A stretch of 64,000 nt of DNA from Caenorhabditis elegans. Taxonomy: Eukaryota > Nematoda > Chromadorea > Rhabditida > Rhabditidae. The stretch spans positions 3,162,001 through 3,226,000 of the forward strand of contig NC_003281.10 of NCBI RefSeq assembly GCF_000002985.6, in the 5' to 3' direction. Each line of letters starts with the position of its first letter. The first letter of the stretch is position 1. The notes below the pieces were generated by a model. That model was not told the DNA's origin, ran no database searches, and saw only the letters and a program-made list of their open reading frames with translations. This document shows positions 9,714 to 20,993 of the stretch, in pieces. The translations under genes and the position numbers were made by a program.

Positions 9714-12650
9714 ATGTCAAAAGAAGCGAATTTCTCGTTTTATGGAGCCCTGCCAAGCTTCAAACCGACTCGACACTGCTGCGGAATCGTGGAAAACTCG
9801 GTAAACATTTTTTTTCACTTAAAAAGTCTAGAAAACCACGTGAAATCTCAATTTAGGGTCAAAATTTGTGAAAATGAACATAAAAAATCTAAAAAACATC
9901 GATTTTCTTCAGGTTCTCTATCTTCTGCTGACAGCTCTCACCACCCTCCAACTCATCGTCTTCATCGTAATTTTTATGCACCCGGAGCTGCGAAATATGC
10001 TCAATCTGAATCCGAATTTGAAGCAAAATCAGGATATTCTGCTTCTTATACTCACTGCAATGTCTTCTATATGGCTGCTAACTGTGCTGTTCAGTTTTGT
10101 TGGTTTTATGAAGAAAATCACCTATTCTCACTTGCCACTCATCGCTACTGAGGTAGAATTCGAGAAATTTGAGAATTTTAACCGCGAAATTCGAATTCCC
10201 GGTGAAATTTAACTAAAAATATGTTTTTTCCAGAGAGATTTGCAAAATTCTGCAATATGTCGTCAAATTCGGTGTTTGCGTATTTTCGACGCTACCGTAC
10301 CCCGCGGAATTCAAATTTCTAGTGGGAAACCCGCAAAAAACGTGGTTTAAGGGTGAAATAGCACTGGGAATTCGAATTTTTCAATGAAAAATTCTCAAAA
10401 TCTCTAAAATAAAAAGTTTCTGGTGATCTTCTGTCTCGTCGCGACCGCCCTGTTCGCCGCCTTCACTTGGTCAATTTCACCGTCGGATTATTCGAAAATT
10501 CCCATTGGAAGCTCGCCGAAAAACCGAAATTTTCAACTTTTCAAGCTCATTTTCTCACTGTTTATGGCACTTTTCCACGTGTACTACACGTATATAGTGT
10601 ATTGTTTGTGGAGAGACGGCAGAAAAGAGCAAAAAACCGAGGAATTTATTCGAAGACAACATATGATTGATGAAGTTTGCGAGGAAATGTTGTGGGAAGA
10701 AGACGAGCGAAATTATCAGGAAAATAGGTAGAAAATCGATAATTTTCGTGTGATTTTACTCTAAAAATTCGGATTTTTCGCTTAAAATCGTTAAAAATCA
10801 CATAAAAATTGAGTATCGAGAAATGCGCCAGCGAAATTCAGAATTTTGATGGCGCAACTCTTGATACAGTTAACATTTCGCGGTTTTTGAACGAAAATCG
10901 ATAATTTTCGAGTGATTTTTTCTTGAAAATTCAAAATTTGTACTAAAAATCGTAGAAAATCAAATAAAAATTGAGTATCGAGAAGTGCGCCAGCAAATCT
11001 TGCTGGCGCATTTCTCGATACTGAAAATTTCGCGATTTTTGAACGAAAATCGATAATTTTCGTGTGATTTTACTCTAAAAATTCAAAATTTGTACTAAAA
11101 ATCGTAGAAAATCACATAAAAATTGAGTATAGAGAAATGCGCCAGCGAAATTCAGAATTTTGATGGCGCATCTCTCGATACAGTTGAATTGAGTGATTTT
11201 CAATAAAAAATCGATAATGTTCATGTTGATTTAACCCTAAAAATTCAAAATTTGGACTAAAAATCGTAGAAAATCACATAAAAATTGAGTTTAGAGAAGT
11301 GCGCCAGCAAATCTTGCTGGCGCATTTCTCGATACTGTGAAAATATCGCGATTTTTGAACGAAAATCGATAATTTTCGTGTGATTTTACTCTAAAAATTC
11401 AAAATTTGATCTAAAAATCGTAGAAAATCACATAAAAATTGAGTATCGAGAAATGCGCCAGCAAAATTAAGAATTTTGTTGGCGCATCTCTCGATACAGT
11501 TGAATTGAGTGATTTTCAATTAAAAATCGATAATTTTCATGTTGATTTAACCCTAAAAATTCAAAATTTGATCTAAAAATCGTAGAAAATCACATAAAAA
11601 TTGAGTTTAGAGAAGTGCGCCAGCAAATCTTGCTGGCGCATTTCTCGATACTGTGAAAATATCGCGATTTTTGAACGAAAATCGATAATTTTCGTGTGAT
11701 TTTACTCTAAAAATTCAAAATTTGATCTAAAAATCGTAGAAAATCACATAAAAATTGAGTATCGAGAAATGCGCCAGCAAAATTAAGAATTTTGTTGGCG
11801 CATCTCTCGATACAGTTGAATTGAGTGATTTTCAATTAAAAATCGATAATTTTCATGTTGATTTAACCCTAAAAATTCAAAATTTGATCTAAAAATCGTC
11901 GAAAATCACATAAAAATTGAGTATCGAGAAGTGCGCCAGCAAATCTTGCTGGCGCATTTCTCGATACTGTAAAAATTTCGCGATTTTTGAACGAAAATCG
12001 ATAATTTTCGTGTGATTTTTCCTTGGAAATTTAAATTTTGCACTAAATATAGTAGTATCGAGAAATGCGCCAGTAAAATTGTAAGCTTGCTGGCGCATTT
12101 TTTGATACAGTGACAACATCGTCTGTTTTAGGTAAAAATCGATAATTTTCTAGTCATTTTACAGGAAAAATTTAAAATTTTGGCTGAAAATCGTACAACT
12201 CACTAAAACTAAGTATCGAGAAGTGCGCCAGCCAATTTCGTTGGCGCATTTCTTGATACAGTACCAACTTCGAAATGTTTACTGAAAAAAACCTTATTAT
12301 TTTAAAATTCTCGCACAAAATTACGAATTTTTCACAATTTTCACCCAAAAAATTCAACAAATTTTGAACTTTTGGGTGGAAATTTCCGAATTTTTCGAAT
12401 AAAAAATCAATTTTTCACACTTCCAGTAGTGAAATAACCTGAATTTTCCGATTTTTCAACTAATTTTTCTCTCAGAACCTTCCCAATGACCGGAATCTAC
12501 CCGCAGGACCGCTCAATTTCCACTTATTCCGAATCAGAATGCTCAATTTCAATGTGCTCAGCCGAAATTCGAATCAATGAAATGTACGCCGCATATCTTC
12601 AGGATCAACGTTATTTCGACACTTCTAACTATGGAAAACGCAATTATTAG
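9714..12650 (+). CDS. four-transmembrane protein of unknown function
   Basis: The model is 9714-9800, 9913-10152, 10417-10727 and 12476-12650, giving 270 aa. The phases fit, but the acceptor before 10417 (AAATAAAAAG) is poor. Residues 1-29 end in RHCCGIVENS, a Cys pair just before TM1. Four hydrophobic segments lie near residues 30-50, 71-95, 110-128 and 150-174, with short loops. The C-terminal ~95 residues are polar and probably cytosolic: acidic EEMLWEEDE, then Ser/Thr/Tyr-rich with several Tyr. The layout recalls LAPTM-type or other small nematode tetraspan proteins, but I cannot assign a family. A poly(A) signal is at 12827-12832. Intron 3 (1,748 bp) is occupied by a hairpin-bearing tandem repeat. 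From memory it corresponds to R148.4. Confidence 0.75.
10735..12260. repeat. tandem array with ATGCGCCAGC hairpins in intron 3
   Basis: About ten units of ~155-160 bp. Each carries GAAAATCGATAATTTTCGTG, AAAATCGTAGAAAATCACAT and a hairpin of the form TATCGAGAA(A/G)TGCGCCAGC ... GCTGGCGCATTTCTCGATA. Two unit types alternate, with hairpin loop AAATCTT or AAATTAAGAATTTTGTT. This makes a higher-order period of 316 bp, clearest between 11337 and 11968, where two copies are nearly identical. Confidence 0.85.
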
Positions 12651-12826
12651 GCGGAAATTCGAATTTTTCTCTCACTTTTTCTTTCATTTTCCCGTTTTCT
12701 TCTCAAAAACTGTGAATTTTTCCTGTGAAATTCACCAAATTTCCCTATATTTCCCGGATTTTTATAATTTCTGTGTTAATAACCCCAGTTTTGATTTTCT
12801 ACTTGCCATTTTTCACTTGTGAAACG

Positions 12827-12832
12827 AATAAA
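12827..12832 (+). terminator. poly(A) signal of the four-TM gene
   Basis: AATAAA lies 177 bp downstream of the TAG stop at 12648-12650. Confidence 0.6.
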
Positions 12833-13380
12833 TTATCGATTTTTAGACCGGTAAATGTGGTTTTCAGGGAGTTTTGGGGCAAAAATTAGATTTTTTAGCG
12901 GTTTTTAATGAGTTTTCTAGTTTATTTTTGAAAAAAAAACAAAAAAAAGTTTTGAAGGGAACAAATGCTAAATTTTTGCAAAGTTGTTTTAAACCGAGTT
13001 TTCTCTAGTTTTTATTAATTTTCTTGAATTTTCAGTCAATTTTTAAGTTTTTATTGCAATTTTAAACTAACTCGTTTCATTTTTCTCCTATTTACATTTT
13101 TTTTTCAGCTTAAAATGAAAAATCCCCCAAAAAAAAATAAATCCACAAGCTCTTAACTCTGTGCGGCACCATTGCGGAACACCGTGCCGCTTGCTTGCAA
13201 ATGGGCGGGGCCTAGCTTCAATACACGTGTCTCAACGGTTTTCCACATTTTTAACGTTAAAAAACTGAATTTTCTCCGATTTTTCTCAATTTTTTTCCAA
13301 AAATTTGTTTGAAAATGTACATTTATTGATTTTTGTAGATAATTATCCACATTTAGCGGGCAAACTCCGCGTTGTATATA
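12833..13380. promoter_or_regulatory. intergenic region / putative promoter of the TANGO1-like gene
   Basis: A GC-rich island at about 13158-13235 stands out from AT-rich surroundings. It contains the inverted pair GCGGCAC/GTGCCGC, GGGCGGGGCC (13203-13212) and an E-box CACGTG at 13224-13229. TTTTTGTAG ending near 13339 is a possible trans-splice acceptor. The ACGTG core is the type bound by bZIP stress factors such as XBP-1; that link is inference. Confidence 0.4.
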
Positions 13381-16300
13381 ATGGAACCGCCCAAATTGTT
13401 GGGGGTTGTTTTGGTGAGTGTTTTCTCGATTTTGGAGTAGAATTTGTTAATTTTGAGCGAGAAAATCGAAAATTGAATGCGTTTTTAGCCTTGGAATCAT
13501 GGAAAATCGATTTTATTGCGAAAAAAAACTGAATTTTTACCAATTTTCCGCTAAAATTCAATTTTTCAGACAACCGCCCTTCTCTTCCATATCGCTTTAA
13601 CTGCAAAGCAGGCAGTTGTATCCAGAAAGTCAAAATTATGCGGGAATGTCGAGTGTGAAGGTAATTTTTTGCCTGTTTTCAGCCAAAAATCGAATTTTTC
13701 CAGAGGTTCTATTCAAAGCACGCGTGAAACGGGTGATGGGCATCAATAACGATCCGAGTTTTCTGAATTTGGCCGAAAACGCGATTATTTCTGTGGTGGC
13801 CGTCAAGTTTAGCGATCGGCCCGATATTATGGAGGGAAAAGTGCGTTTTTTTGACTGAAAAAGTGCTAATTTTAAAATTTCCAGCTCAACGGCGAGGGTT
13901 CGAACGGGTTTTTCTACGCCGGAGCCATCGACATCATGCCATTCGCAGAGTTTTTGCGTACAGCGATCACTGATAAGAAGGAGATGCTCATGATCAGTCA
14001 AAACCCGGCAGACATCGGTGATAAGCGAATCGTCGGATTTTTGCACTCGGAAACCGATTTGGTACGGGATTTTAACGCTAAAAATGCTCAAGCGGCTGCG
14101 GAGAACGGGCTCCCGGCTCCCGAGCCGATACCGATCCCGGAACCAGCTCACACGGGGCACGGACATAGCCATGGAGGCCATGGGCACAGTCACGGAGGTC
14201 ATGGACATTCTCATGGGCATCCGGCTCCAACTCCAGCTCCAACTCCGGCTCCAAAACCTATCGAAGAAGCTCCAAAGCCAGCCGAAGAGCCCGTCAAGCC
14301 TGCCGATCTGGAAATGGACGCAGAAATCGAGCGGCTCATTAAGGAAGAGGAAGAACGCATGAAAAACGTCGCCGAGCAGCCTCCACTGGTGCTTCAATCG
14401 CTTCCAGAGACCCCAGAAGCCCAGAAACTTCCAGAAGAGCCCCTAGAGCCAGTCACTCCTGAGCCAATACCAGAAGCTCCGGTTCCAATTGCTCAATACA
14501 TCCAGGAGCCGACGACAACTCCAGCTCCTCTGGAAGCTCCAGCTCCAGTGGAAAATGCTCCAAATCTCCCAACTCCAACCTTTTCTGTGGATGATTTGAT
14601 GGCTCAAGCGGCTCGAGACGCTTTGAATTCGAATTCTATAGTTCCTGATGCTCCAAAAGTTGAAGAGCCCGAGCCCGCTCCAACTCCAGCACCAGCTCCA
14701 GCCGAAGATCCAGTTGTAACCCCGGCTCCGGAAGAGCTCACCGTAAGTTTTCATTTTTGTGTTTTTTCCGCGTTTTTCCATGTTTTTGCCCCGTTTTGTG
14801 ACGTTATTGTTGTCAGGGCGTCTGCTACAAAGACGACTGTCAAGGATTGCAGACACCTCCGCCACCAGCTCCACCGCCACCGGCTCCAGCAGTTCCAGAA
14901 GAAGCTCAAGCTCCAACTCCGGCTCCAGAAGAAGCTCCAGAAGCTCAAATCCCGGCTGAAACTGCCCAAATTCCACCGGAAAACGCGGTCCCAGAAGCTC
15001 CAGAAGAGCCGGCTCCAACCACAACACCACCACCAATTTCAGCGGGAGAAGCCGAATTCTTGAAATGGGAAGAAGCTCGTCAGAAACGAGAAGCCGTCGC
15101 TGCTGCTCCGTACGAAGATGCTCAGGCTCATCAATTTGTCGCCTCACCGCCCCCGCACGTCTCCTCGGGGCTCATTGAGCTCATTCGTAGCTCTCTTGGG
15201 CTCGGGAATATCACGGATTCATCGGTTTTGCTCGTTGTGAACTTGACGTTTGTAGCTGCGAGTTTTCTGGTTTATATCATTATCAGAAGCTTGTCGTCGG
15301 GCGGAGAATCTGATATTTTGGATAGACAGTGAGTTTGCAGGAAGAAAATGCGCAAAAAATGAGCCCAATCATGTTTTGTAGATTTACGGGGTGGTTTTTG
15401 TAGATTTACGAAGCGTATGTAGATTTACGGAGCCTTTTTGTAGATTTACGGAGTCTTCGTGTAGATTTACGGAGTCTTCGTGTAGATTTACGGAGCCTTC
15501 TTGTAGATTTACGGAGCCTTTTGTTGTAGATTTACTGGGCTTTAGTAGGTTTACACGGCTTCTTGTAGATTCACGGAGCCTTCTTGTAGATTTACGAGGC
15601 TTCTTTTCAAAGTTTCCTGTTGATTTACGCACTCTTAATAGCTTTTCGCTCTTTTCACCGAATTTCATTAAAATTTCAATTTTCAGGGCTCATTTCGACC
15701 TCATGAACAAGCACAAGCAGCTCCAGCTCCAACTCAATGCTAAAATCACCGAAATCCAGAATCTACAGGCTAATGGAGCCGCCGCTCAACGCCCAGAGCA
15801 ACCGAATTATGAGCCAGAGCTTCTTGCATTGAGACAACAGTGAGCCGACTATAAAAATTGTCATTTTTACCCCTAAAACTCGTAATTTTCAGACTTGCTC
15901 ACCTTCAATCGGAGCTCCAAACCGCTCATGCTCAACGTCAGGAATTCGAGATTCACTATCATCAAATTCGTGAGCTCGCCGAGCAAAAGGATCATCAAAT
16001 CGCGCAGCTCACCGAGCAGGCCAACGACTATCAGGAACGACTCGAAAAATCGCAATCCGAGCTCCAAGAGCTGGCTCGTCACGTGGATTCGGCTCGCGCA
16101 GAGCTCATGGATAGTCAGACGTCGGATTACGGTAGACAGCAGGAGCTGATGGAGAAGCAGGCTGAGCTCGAGCAGATTTACGTGAAAATTGATAATTTGA
16201 CGGCGGAGAATCGAGATTTGACAGATAAAATTGCTCAGCTTCAAGTATCAGATAGCCTAGAGCTTGAGGAGCTTGAAGAGCTTAGAAATAAGAATTTGGA

Positions 16301-19300
16301 GCTCCAGGAGCAAGTTAAACAGCTTAAGGAGGAACTCGAAAAGGAGAAGAGTGTTGCTGGATCTGGAAATTCGGGTGGATGGTCGGATATTGATGATAAT
16401 GAAGTTGTTGAAGCTGTGCAACCCATTGAAACAACTCCAATTTCATCAGAAAACTCGGAGAATTTGAAGAAATTCGAGGCTGAAATCGCGGAGCTGAAGG
16501 CAAGCTTGGAGAAAACCGAGAAAGAGCTCACAAAGTACCGTAATCTGTACAACGAGAAGCTCACCGCAATCAGTGATAAGGAGAATCGGAGCCAAATTGA
16601 GATGGAGCACAAGTTGAAGAACGCAGAGTCGGATTTACAAGAAGCCAAGCGGCGAGCCGAGGAGATTGGAGCCGAGAAGAAGGAGCTCAGTGATCGGCTC
16701 AATGAGATGCTCAAAAATTTGAATCAAAGTATGCAAAAATCGGCGGAAAACGACAAAATGCTTACACAGCTTAGAGAAGAAGCGTTTGCAAAGGAGAAGC
16801 AGCTTTTGGAGCATGATTCTGTGCTCCGAAAGAAGGATGATAAGATTCGAGAGCTCGACGCAGAGTTTAAACGTGTGAAAATGGAATATGTGAAGCTCGA
16901 GACAAAGAGTTTCCACGATGTTCGAAAGCTTAACATGGACGTTGAAGAGCTCAAAACTCAGCTCTCAATGGCTGGAGGTGTCACGAGCTCGCGGAGCATT
17001 CCAGATCGCCTTGTTTCTCCACTTCAGGAGCCTATTTGGGATGAGCCCGAGCCAGCACTGCAGAGAGTTGTTTTACCATTGGATGGATATTCATCGATGA
17101 GAAGACGATCGACACGTCGGAGCCAGTTGCCGTTTGGAGCCGAGTCACCGTCGGATCAGGAGAAGAAGCAGGCGGCGCCGAGTCATCGGAGACGATCGAG
17201 AAGTCATGGAAGGCAGCCACCCAGTTTTCATGGTAGAATATTTGCGCATTTTTCTGGAATTTTCCGACTTAAAATGCTCAAAAAGTTGAATTTTTGCCTG
17301 AAAATTTAATGAAAATTCGTTAAAATTGAAATTTTTGAGCAAAAACCTGAAATTTGAGTGCTTTTCTCGTTGAGCTTTTGCCGGAAAAAAATGCTCAAAA
17401 ATATTGATTTTTCACTAAAACCCTGCAATTTATCGAATTTACGAGCTAAAAATGTTCTCAAAATTTGGCTTGAAAAACTGTAATTTTTCCGATTTTTTCA
17501 GGCTGAAAACAAGAATTTTCACAGTTTTCTGGTGCTTGCTTCGAACTGAAAATGCTGTAAAAACTAAAAATTTCGCCTGAAAATTTACGGGAAATGCACA
17601 AAAATGTGAAAAATGACGTAATTCGCTCGATTTTTTTGTAATTTTCACAGAAAAATCGTTGAGTTTCAATAAAAATGCTAGAAAATTTCATTTTCGCTCG
17701 AAAATTTATCAAAAAATACTTTTTCCTTCTAAAAAAAGCTCAATTTTCGCTCAATTTTCAGTTTAAAAAATTGAAAATTTGTGATTTTTCACATAAAAAT
17801 TATGAAAAAATTCAAATTTCCCCCAATTTAATATCCGAATTTCTTGCAGATCCCTATTCAATGAATCCATATCTGCCCGGCTCATCGGATTCGAGCTTTA
17901 TGAGCACATCTCAGCCACAATTCCTTCCGCTTAACCGTCAACACAGTCGAAGTGGACATTTGATGAGCAATTCGGCGAATGGACCATATTCATCGGGTGG
18001 CTCAAACGGTGGACGGAGCCCACCACCAGAGATGCCGCTGCTCAGCGCGATTCCACCGCCAGGAGCACGAAAACCGCTTGGCAAACGGCCAGGTACTGGC
18101 GAATTTTGATTTTCTCTCGGTGAAAATGGCCCCGGAAACTGAAAAAATCACGATTTTTGGCTAAAAATGTATGAATTTCAATAAAATTTCAAATTCTGGC
18201 GATTTTGAGCTAAAAATGTCATTTTTCCAAGGTTTTCTACTCCAAAATTGTCGAAAACTGCAAGAAAGTTGAAAACAATAACTATTTTCAGATTTTTGAG
18301 CCCCAAAGTACTCGAAAATGTGGAATTTCCTGTGAAAAATTCTATTTCTTATCCGAAAATGCGAGTTTTGGCCAAAAAATCGAAAAAAAAACTGAAAATA
18401 GTGTTTTTTCGCAAACTTCCTGCTAAAAATTCGGAAAAAAAACTGATTTTTACCCGAAAATTTCTTTAAAAATGCTAAAATCTGGGCTAATTATCTTTTA
18501 CTATGATATCTTTTACTTTTTTACCTTTTACTCATCCATTTTATCGAAATTATCTTTTACTCATTTACTCATTTTTTTTCAAATTTATTTGTTTTATCTT
18601 TTACTCATCCATTTTGAAAAAAATTATCTTTTACTCATTTACTCATTTTTTCCATTTTTTGCTAAAAATCAGTTTTTCGGGTAAAAAAGTTGTCAGGAAG
18701 CCGATTTGGGACCTATATTTGGCCAAATTTCTTTAGTTAATGATAAGGTGATCGTTATCTATTAGATAAAGTACTCCGACCACCCATCCGGTCTTCACTA
18801 GTCATATATCTCGATATGTATATTCAGGCAAAATTATTGAGAAAACTGATGGAGTCCTTTCTGAAATGTCTTTAATTGATGGAATTAACAGTTTTTATCG
18901 CTCATCTACTCAAGTTTTCCAATTTTAATTTTTTATCTTTTACTCATCATTTTGAAAAAAAATTATCTTTTACTCATTTACTCATTTTTTTGAAATTTTA
19001 CCAAAAAAAGAGTTTTTCGTGTAAAGAAATATTTTCAAGCCGATTTGGTTGATCAAACTGCTCAGTTAACGTTGGTTAGTGATGTTCTATAGATAAACTG
19101 TTGGAAAAAATTTTCCAACTTAAAAGTTGCCATTATATCATCAAAGATCCAGACAAGCAAGTTCAAGTGACTATGTGGAGTCTACCCACTCAAAAATTTT
19201 TTTTTTCAAAAATCAAAATTTTGAGAAAATTGATGAAGTTCTTCCTGAAATGCATATAATAGATGAAATTAACCGTCCTGAAAAAAATTTACTACACTTT

Positions 19301-20993
19301 AACTGGAATTTTAACCAAGTTTTTGCCGATTCAGTTACCCAACGTAGAATTTTGAGAACACAAGAGAACACAAACTTATATCAGATCATTTGAAGAAGTT
19401 CAAAAAAAATTCTGAATGGATCCGGATTCGAACCAGGATTGTTTCTACTGAAGAGCCCGCGCTTTACCACTTCACCAAACAGGTGAGAGGCGCCCTCGTT
19501 TCAAAGCTATATATGAAATCTGTTCCATCTTGAATTTGGTAACTCAAATTGACAACTCTTCATGATAACACGAAAGTATTCTATTCTGGAATGTTGTGCA
19601 ACTATTCTTATCCACAGCTAACTTGTCCTAATTGATCTTATCCATAACGGGAATGTAGCTTATTTGATTTTGTAGTCTTAGAATGTGCCTGTATTCTTCA
19701 GTGAAACCCTCCCGGCGGCCTAAAATGTTTTTAAAACTATTATTTCCGAGTATATTTTTCTAAACTTCACTAGATAACAGTTTGGGAATTTCTGTGATTC
19801 ATCGAAAAAGCCTTTTGCGAAAAAATCATCGTAGGCCTAAAAATTTTTCTCAAAAACACCTCGAGTCTTGTATTTTCGTGGAGATAATATGCTCAGTAAT
19901 TTTTATAATTTTTTTTTTCATCAAAAGCCCTGTTTTCATGTTTAAAACGTCTTTTATTACTATTTTATTCCTTTCAAAAATCGAAATTAAAAATTGTTCG
20001 GAGTACGGTAGACCTCGGTGTTTGCGTACTTTTGCGTACGGTGCATTTTATTTGACGACAATTTTATTTTTGAAAGGAATAAAACCGCAAAAAAAGACGT
20101 TTTAAGCTCGAAAACAGGGCTTTTGATGAAAAAAAAAATTTTTGAGTGGGTAGACTCCACATAGTCACTTGAACTCGCTTGTCTGGATCTTCGATGATAT
20201 AATGGCAACTTTTAAGTTGGAAAATTTTTTCCAACAGTTTATCTATAGAACATCACTAACCAACGTTAACTGAGCAGTTTGATCAACCAAATCGGCTTGA
20301 AAATATTTCTTTACACGAAAAACTCTTTTTTTGGTAAAATTTCAAAAAAATGAGTAAATGAGTAAAAGATAATTTTTTTTCAAAATGATGAGTAAAAGAT
20401 AAAAAATTAAAATTGGAAAACTTGAGTAGATGAGCGATAAAAACTGTTAATTCCATCAATTAAAGACATTTCAGAAAGGACTCCATCAGTTTTCTCAATA
20501 ATTTTGCCTGAATATACATATCGAGATATATGACTAGTGAAGACCGGATGGGTGGTCGGAGTACTTTATCTAATAGATAACGATCACCTTATCATTAACT
20601 AAAGAAATTTGGCCAAATATAGGTCCCAAATCGGCTTCCTGACAACTTTTTTACCCGAAAAACTGATTTTTAGCAAAAAATGGAAAAAATGAGTAAATGA
20701 GTAAAAGATAATTTTTTTCAAAATGGATGAGTAAAAGATAAAACAAATAAATTTGAAAAAAAATGAGTAAATGAGTAAAAGATAATTTCGATAAAATGGA
20801 TGAGTAAAAGATAAAAAAGTAAAAGATATCATAGTAAAAGATAATTAGCCTAAAATCTGATATTTCATGCTCCAAAAAAATGGAAATTTTTCAAAAATTG
20901 AGGTTTTCGGTCCGAATATTGCCGAAAAAAGTGCAAAAAATTTAAAAAAATCGATTTTTTTTTTCAGATTCTGCTCACCATCTTGGCAAATAG
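13381..20993 (+). CDS. TANGO1/MIA3-like ER export receptor
   Basis: The nine-exon model is 13381-13413, 13570-13660, 13704-13840, 13885-14742, 14817-15328, 15687-15839, 15893-17232, 17850-18092 and 20968-20993, all phase-consistent (1,130 aa). Residues 1-23 (MEPPKLLGVVLTTALLFHIA) form a signal peptide. Residues ~33-110 match the SH3-like fold of MIA/TANGO1, with the CGNVECE cysteines and NGFFYAGAIDI near its end. A lumenal region follows that is very rich in Pro, Ala and Glu, with a His repeat at ~175-198. A TM helix lies at ~508-530 and a heptad coiled coil at ~545-935. The C-terminal tail is Ser/Arg- and proline-rich (RSPPPEMPLL, AIPPPGARKP), as expected for Sec23 binding. TANGO1 organises ER exit sites for export of bulky cargo such as collagen. 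No AATAAA was found in the next 500 bp. Intron 8 carries a 2.37-kb transposon. From memory it corresponds to R148.3. Confidence 0.85.
15375..15625 (+). repeat. GTAGATTTACGGAG minisatellite in intron 5
   Basis: About ten tandem units of ~19-24 bp with the core TTGTAGATTTACGGAGCCTT lie within intron 5 of the TANGO1-like gene. The phase drifts between units, so this is not coding repeat sequence. Confidence 0.85.
19413..19488 (-). other. tRNA-like sequence in the transposon loop
   Basis: On the minus strand this reads TTTGGTGAAGTGGTAAAGCG (an A-box-like start) and later GGTTCGAATCC (a canonical B box), about 45 bp apart. That is the layout of an internal RNA polymerase III promoter. Acceptor-stem pairing is poor, so a functional tRNA is unlikely. 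Its place inside a transposon loop suggests capture. Confidence 0.55.
19905..20138. repeat. nested hairpin in the transposon loop
   Basis: Arms TCATCAAAAGCCCTGTTTTC...AAAACGTCTTTT and the reverse complement at about 20070-20130 flank ATTCCTTTCAAAAAT and its complement. A fragment with TTGCGTACTTTTGCGTACGG, related to a repeat seen elsewhere in the window, lies at the hairpin tip. Confidence 0.65.

Larger units (their letters stand above)
18485..20850. mobile_element. Mutator-like palindromic transposon in intron 8 of the TANGO1-like gene
   Basis: A 2,366-bp element begins GGCTAATTATCTTTTACTAT and ends with the exact reverse complement. The terminal inverted repeats are about 720 bp each (18485-19208 and 20128-20850) and nearly identical. 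It is flanked by a perfect 9-bp target duplication, TAAAATCTG (18476-18484 and 20851-20859). The 9-bp duplication and long inverted ends point to the Mutator superfamily. No transposase frame is present, so the copy is non-autonomous. The 920-bp loop holds a tRNA-like sequence and a nested hairpin. It sits between the penultimate exon and the 26-bp last exon, so the host gene must splice across a long hairpin. Confidence 0.9.

Noticed and set aside
9292..9804. Plus-strand 170-codon frame starting upstream of the four-TM gene
   Set aside because: It reads through intergenic repeat sequence in a different frame from the signal-supported start at 9714.
10735..12260. CRISPR-like array of regularly spaced palindromes
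   Set aside because: This is eukaryotic DNA, spacers are themselves repeats, and there are no cas genes; it is a satellite-like tandem array.
14443..15147. Minus-strand long frames over the TANGO1-like gene
   Set aside because: Opposite-strand shadows of Pro/Glu/Ala-rich codons in exons 4 and 5.
15384..15668. Repetitive SVNLHED peptide on minus and RFTESSC on plus
   Set aside because: These arise from the intronic 21-bp minisatellite; the phase drifts and flanking splice sites skip it.
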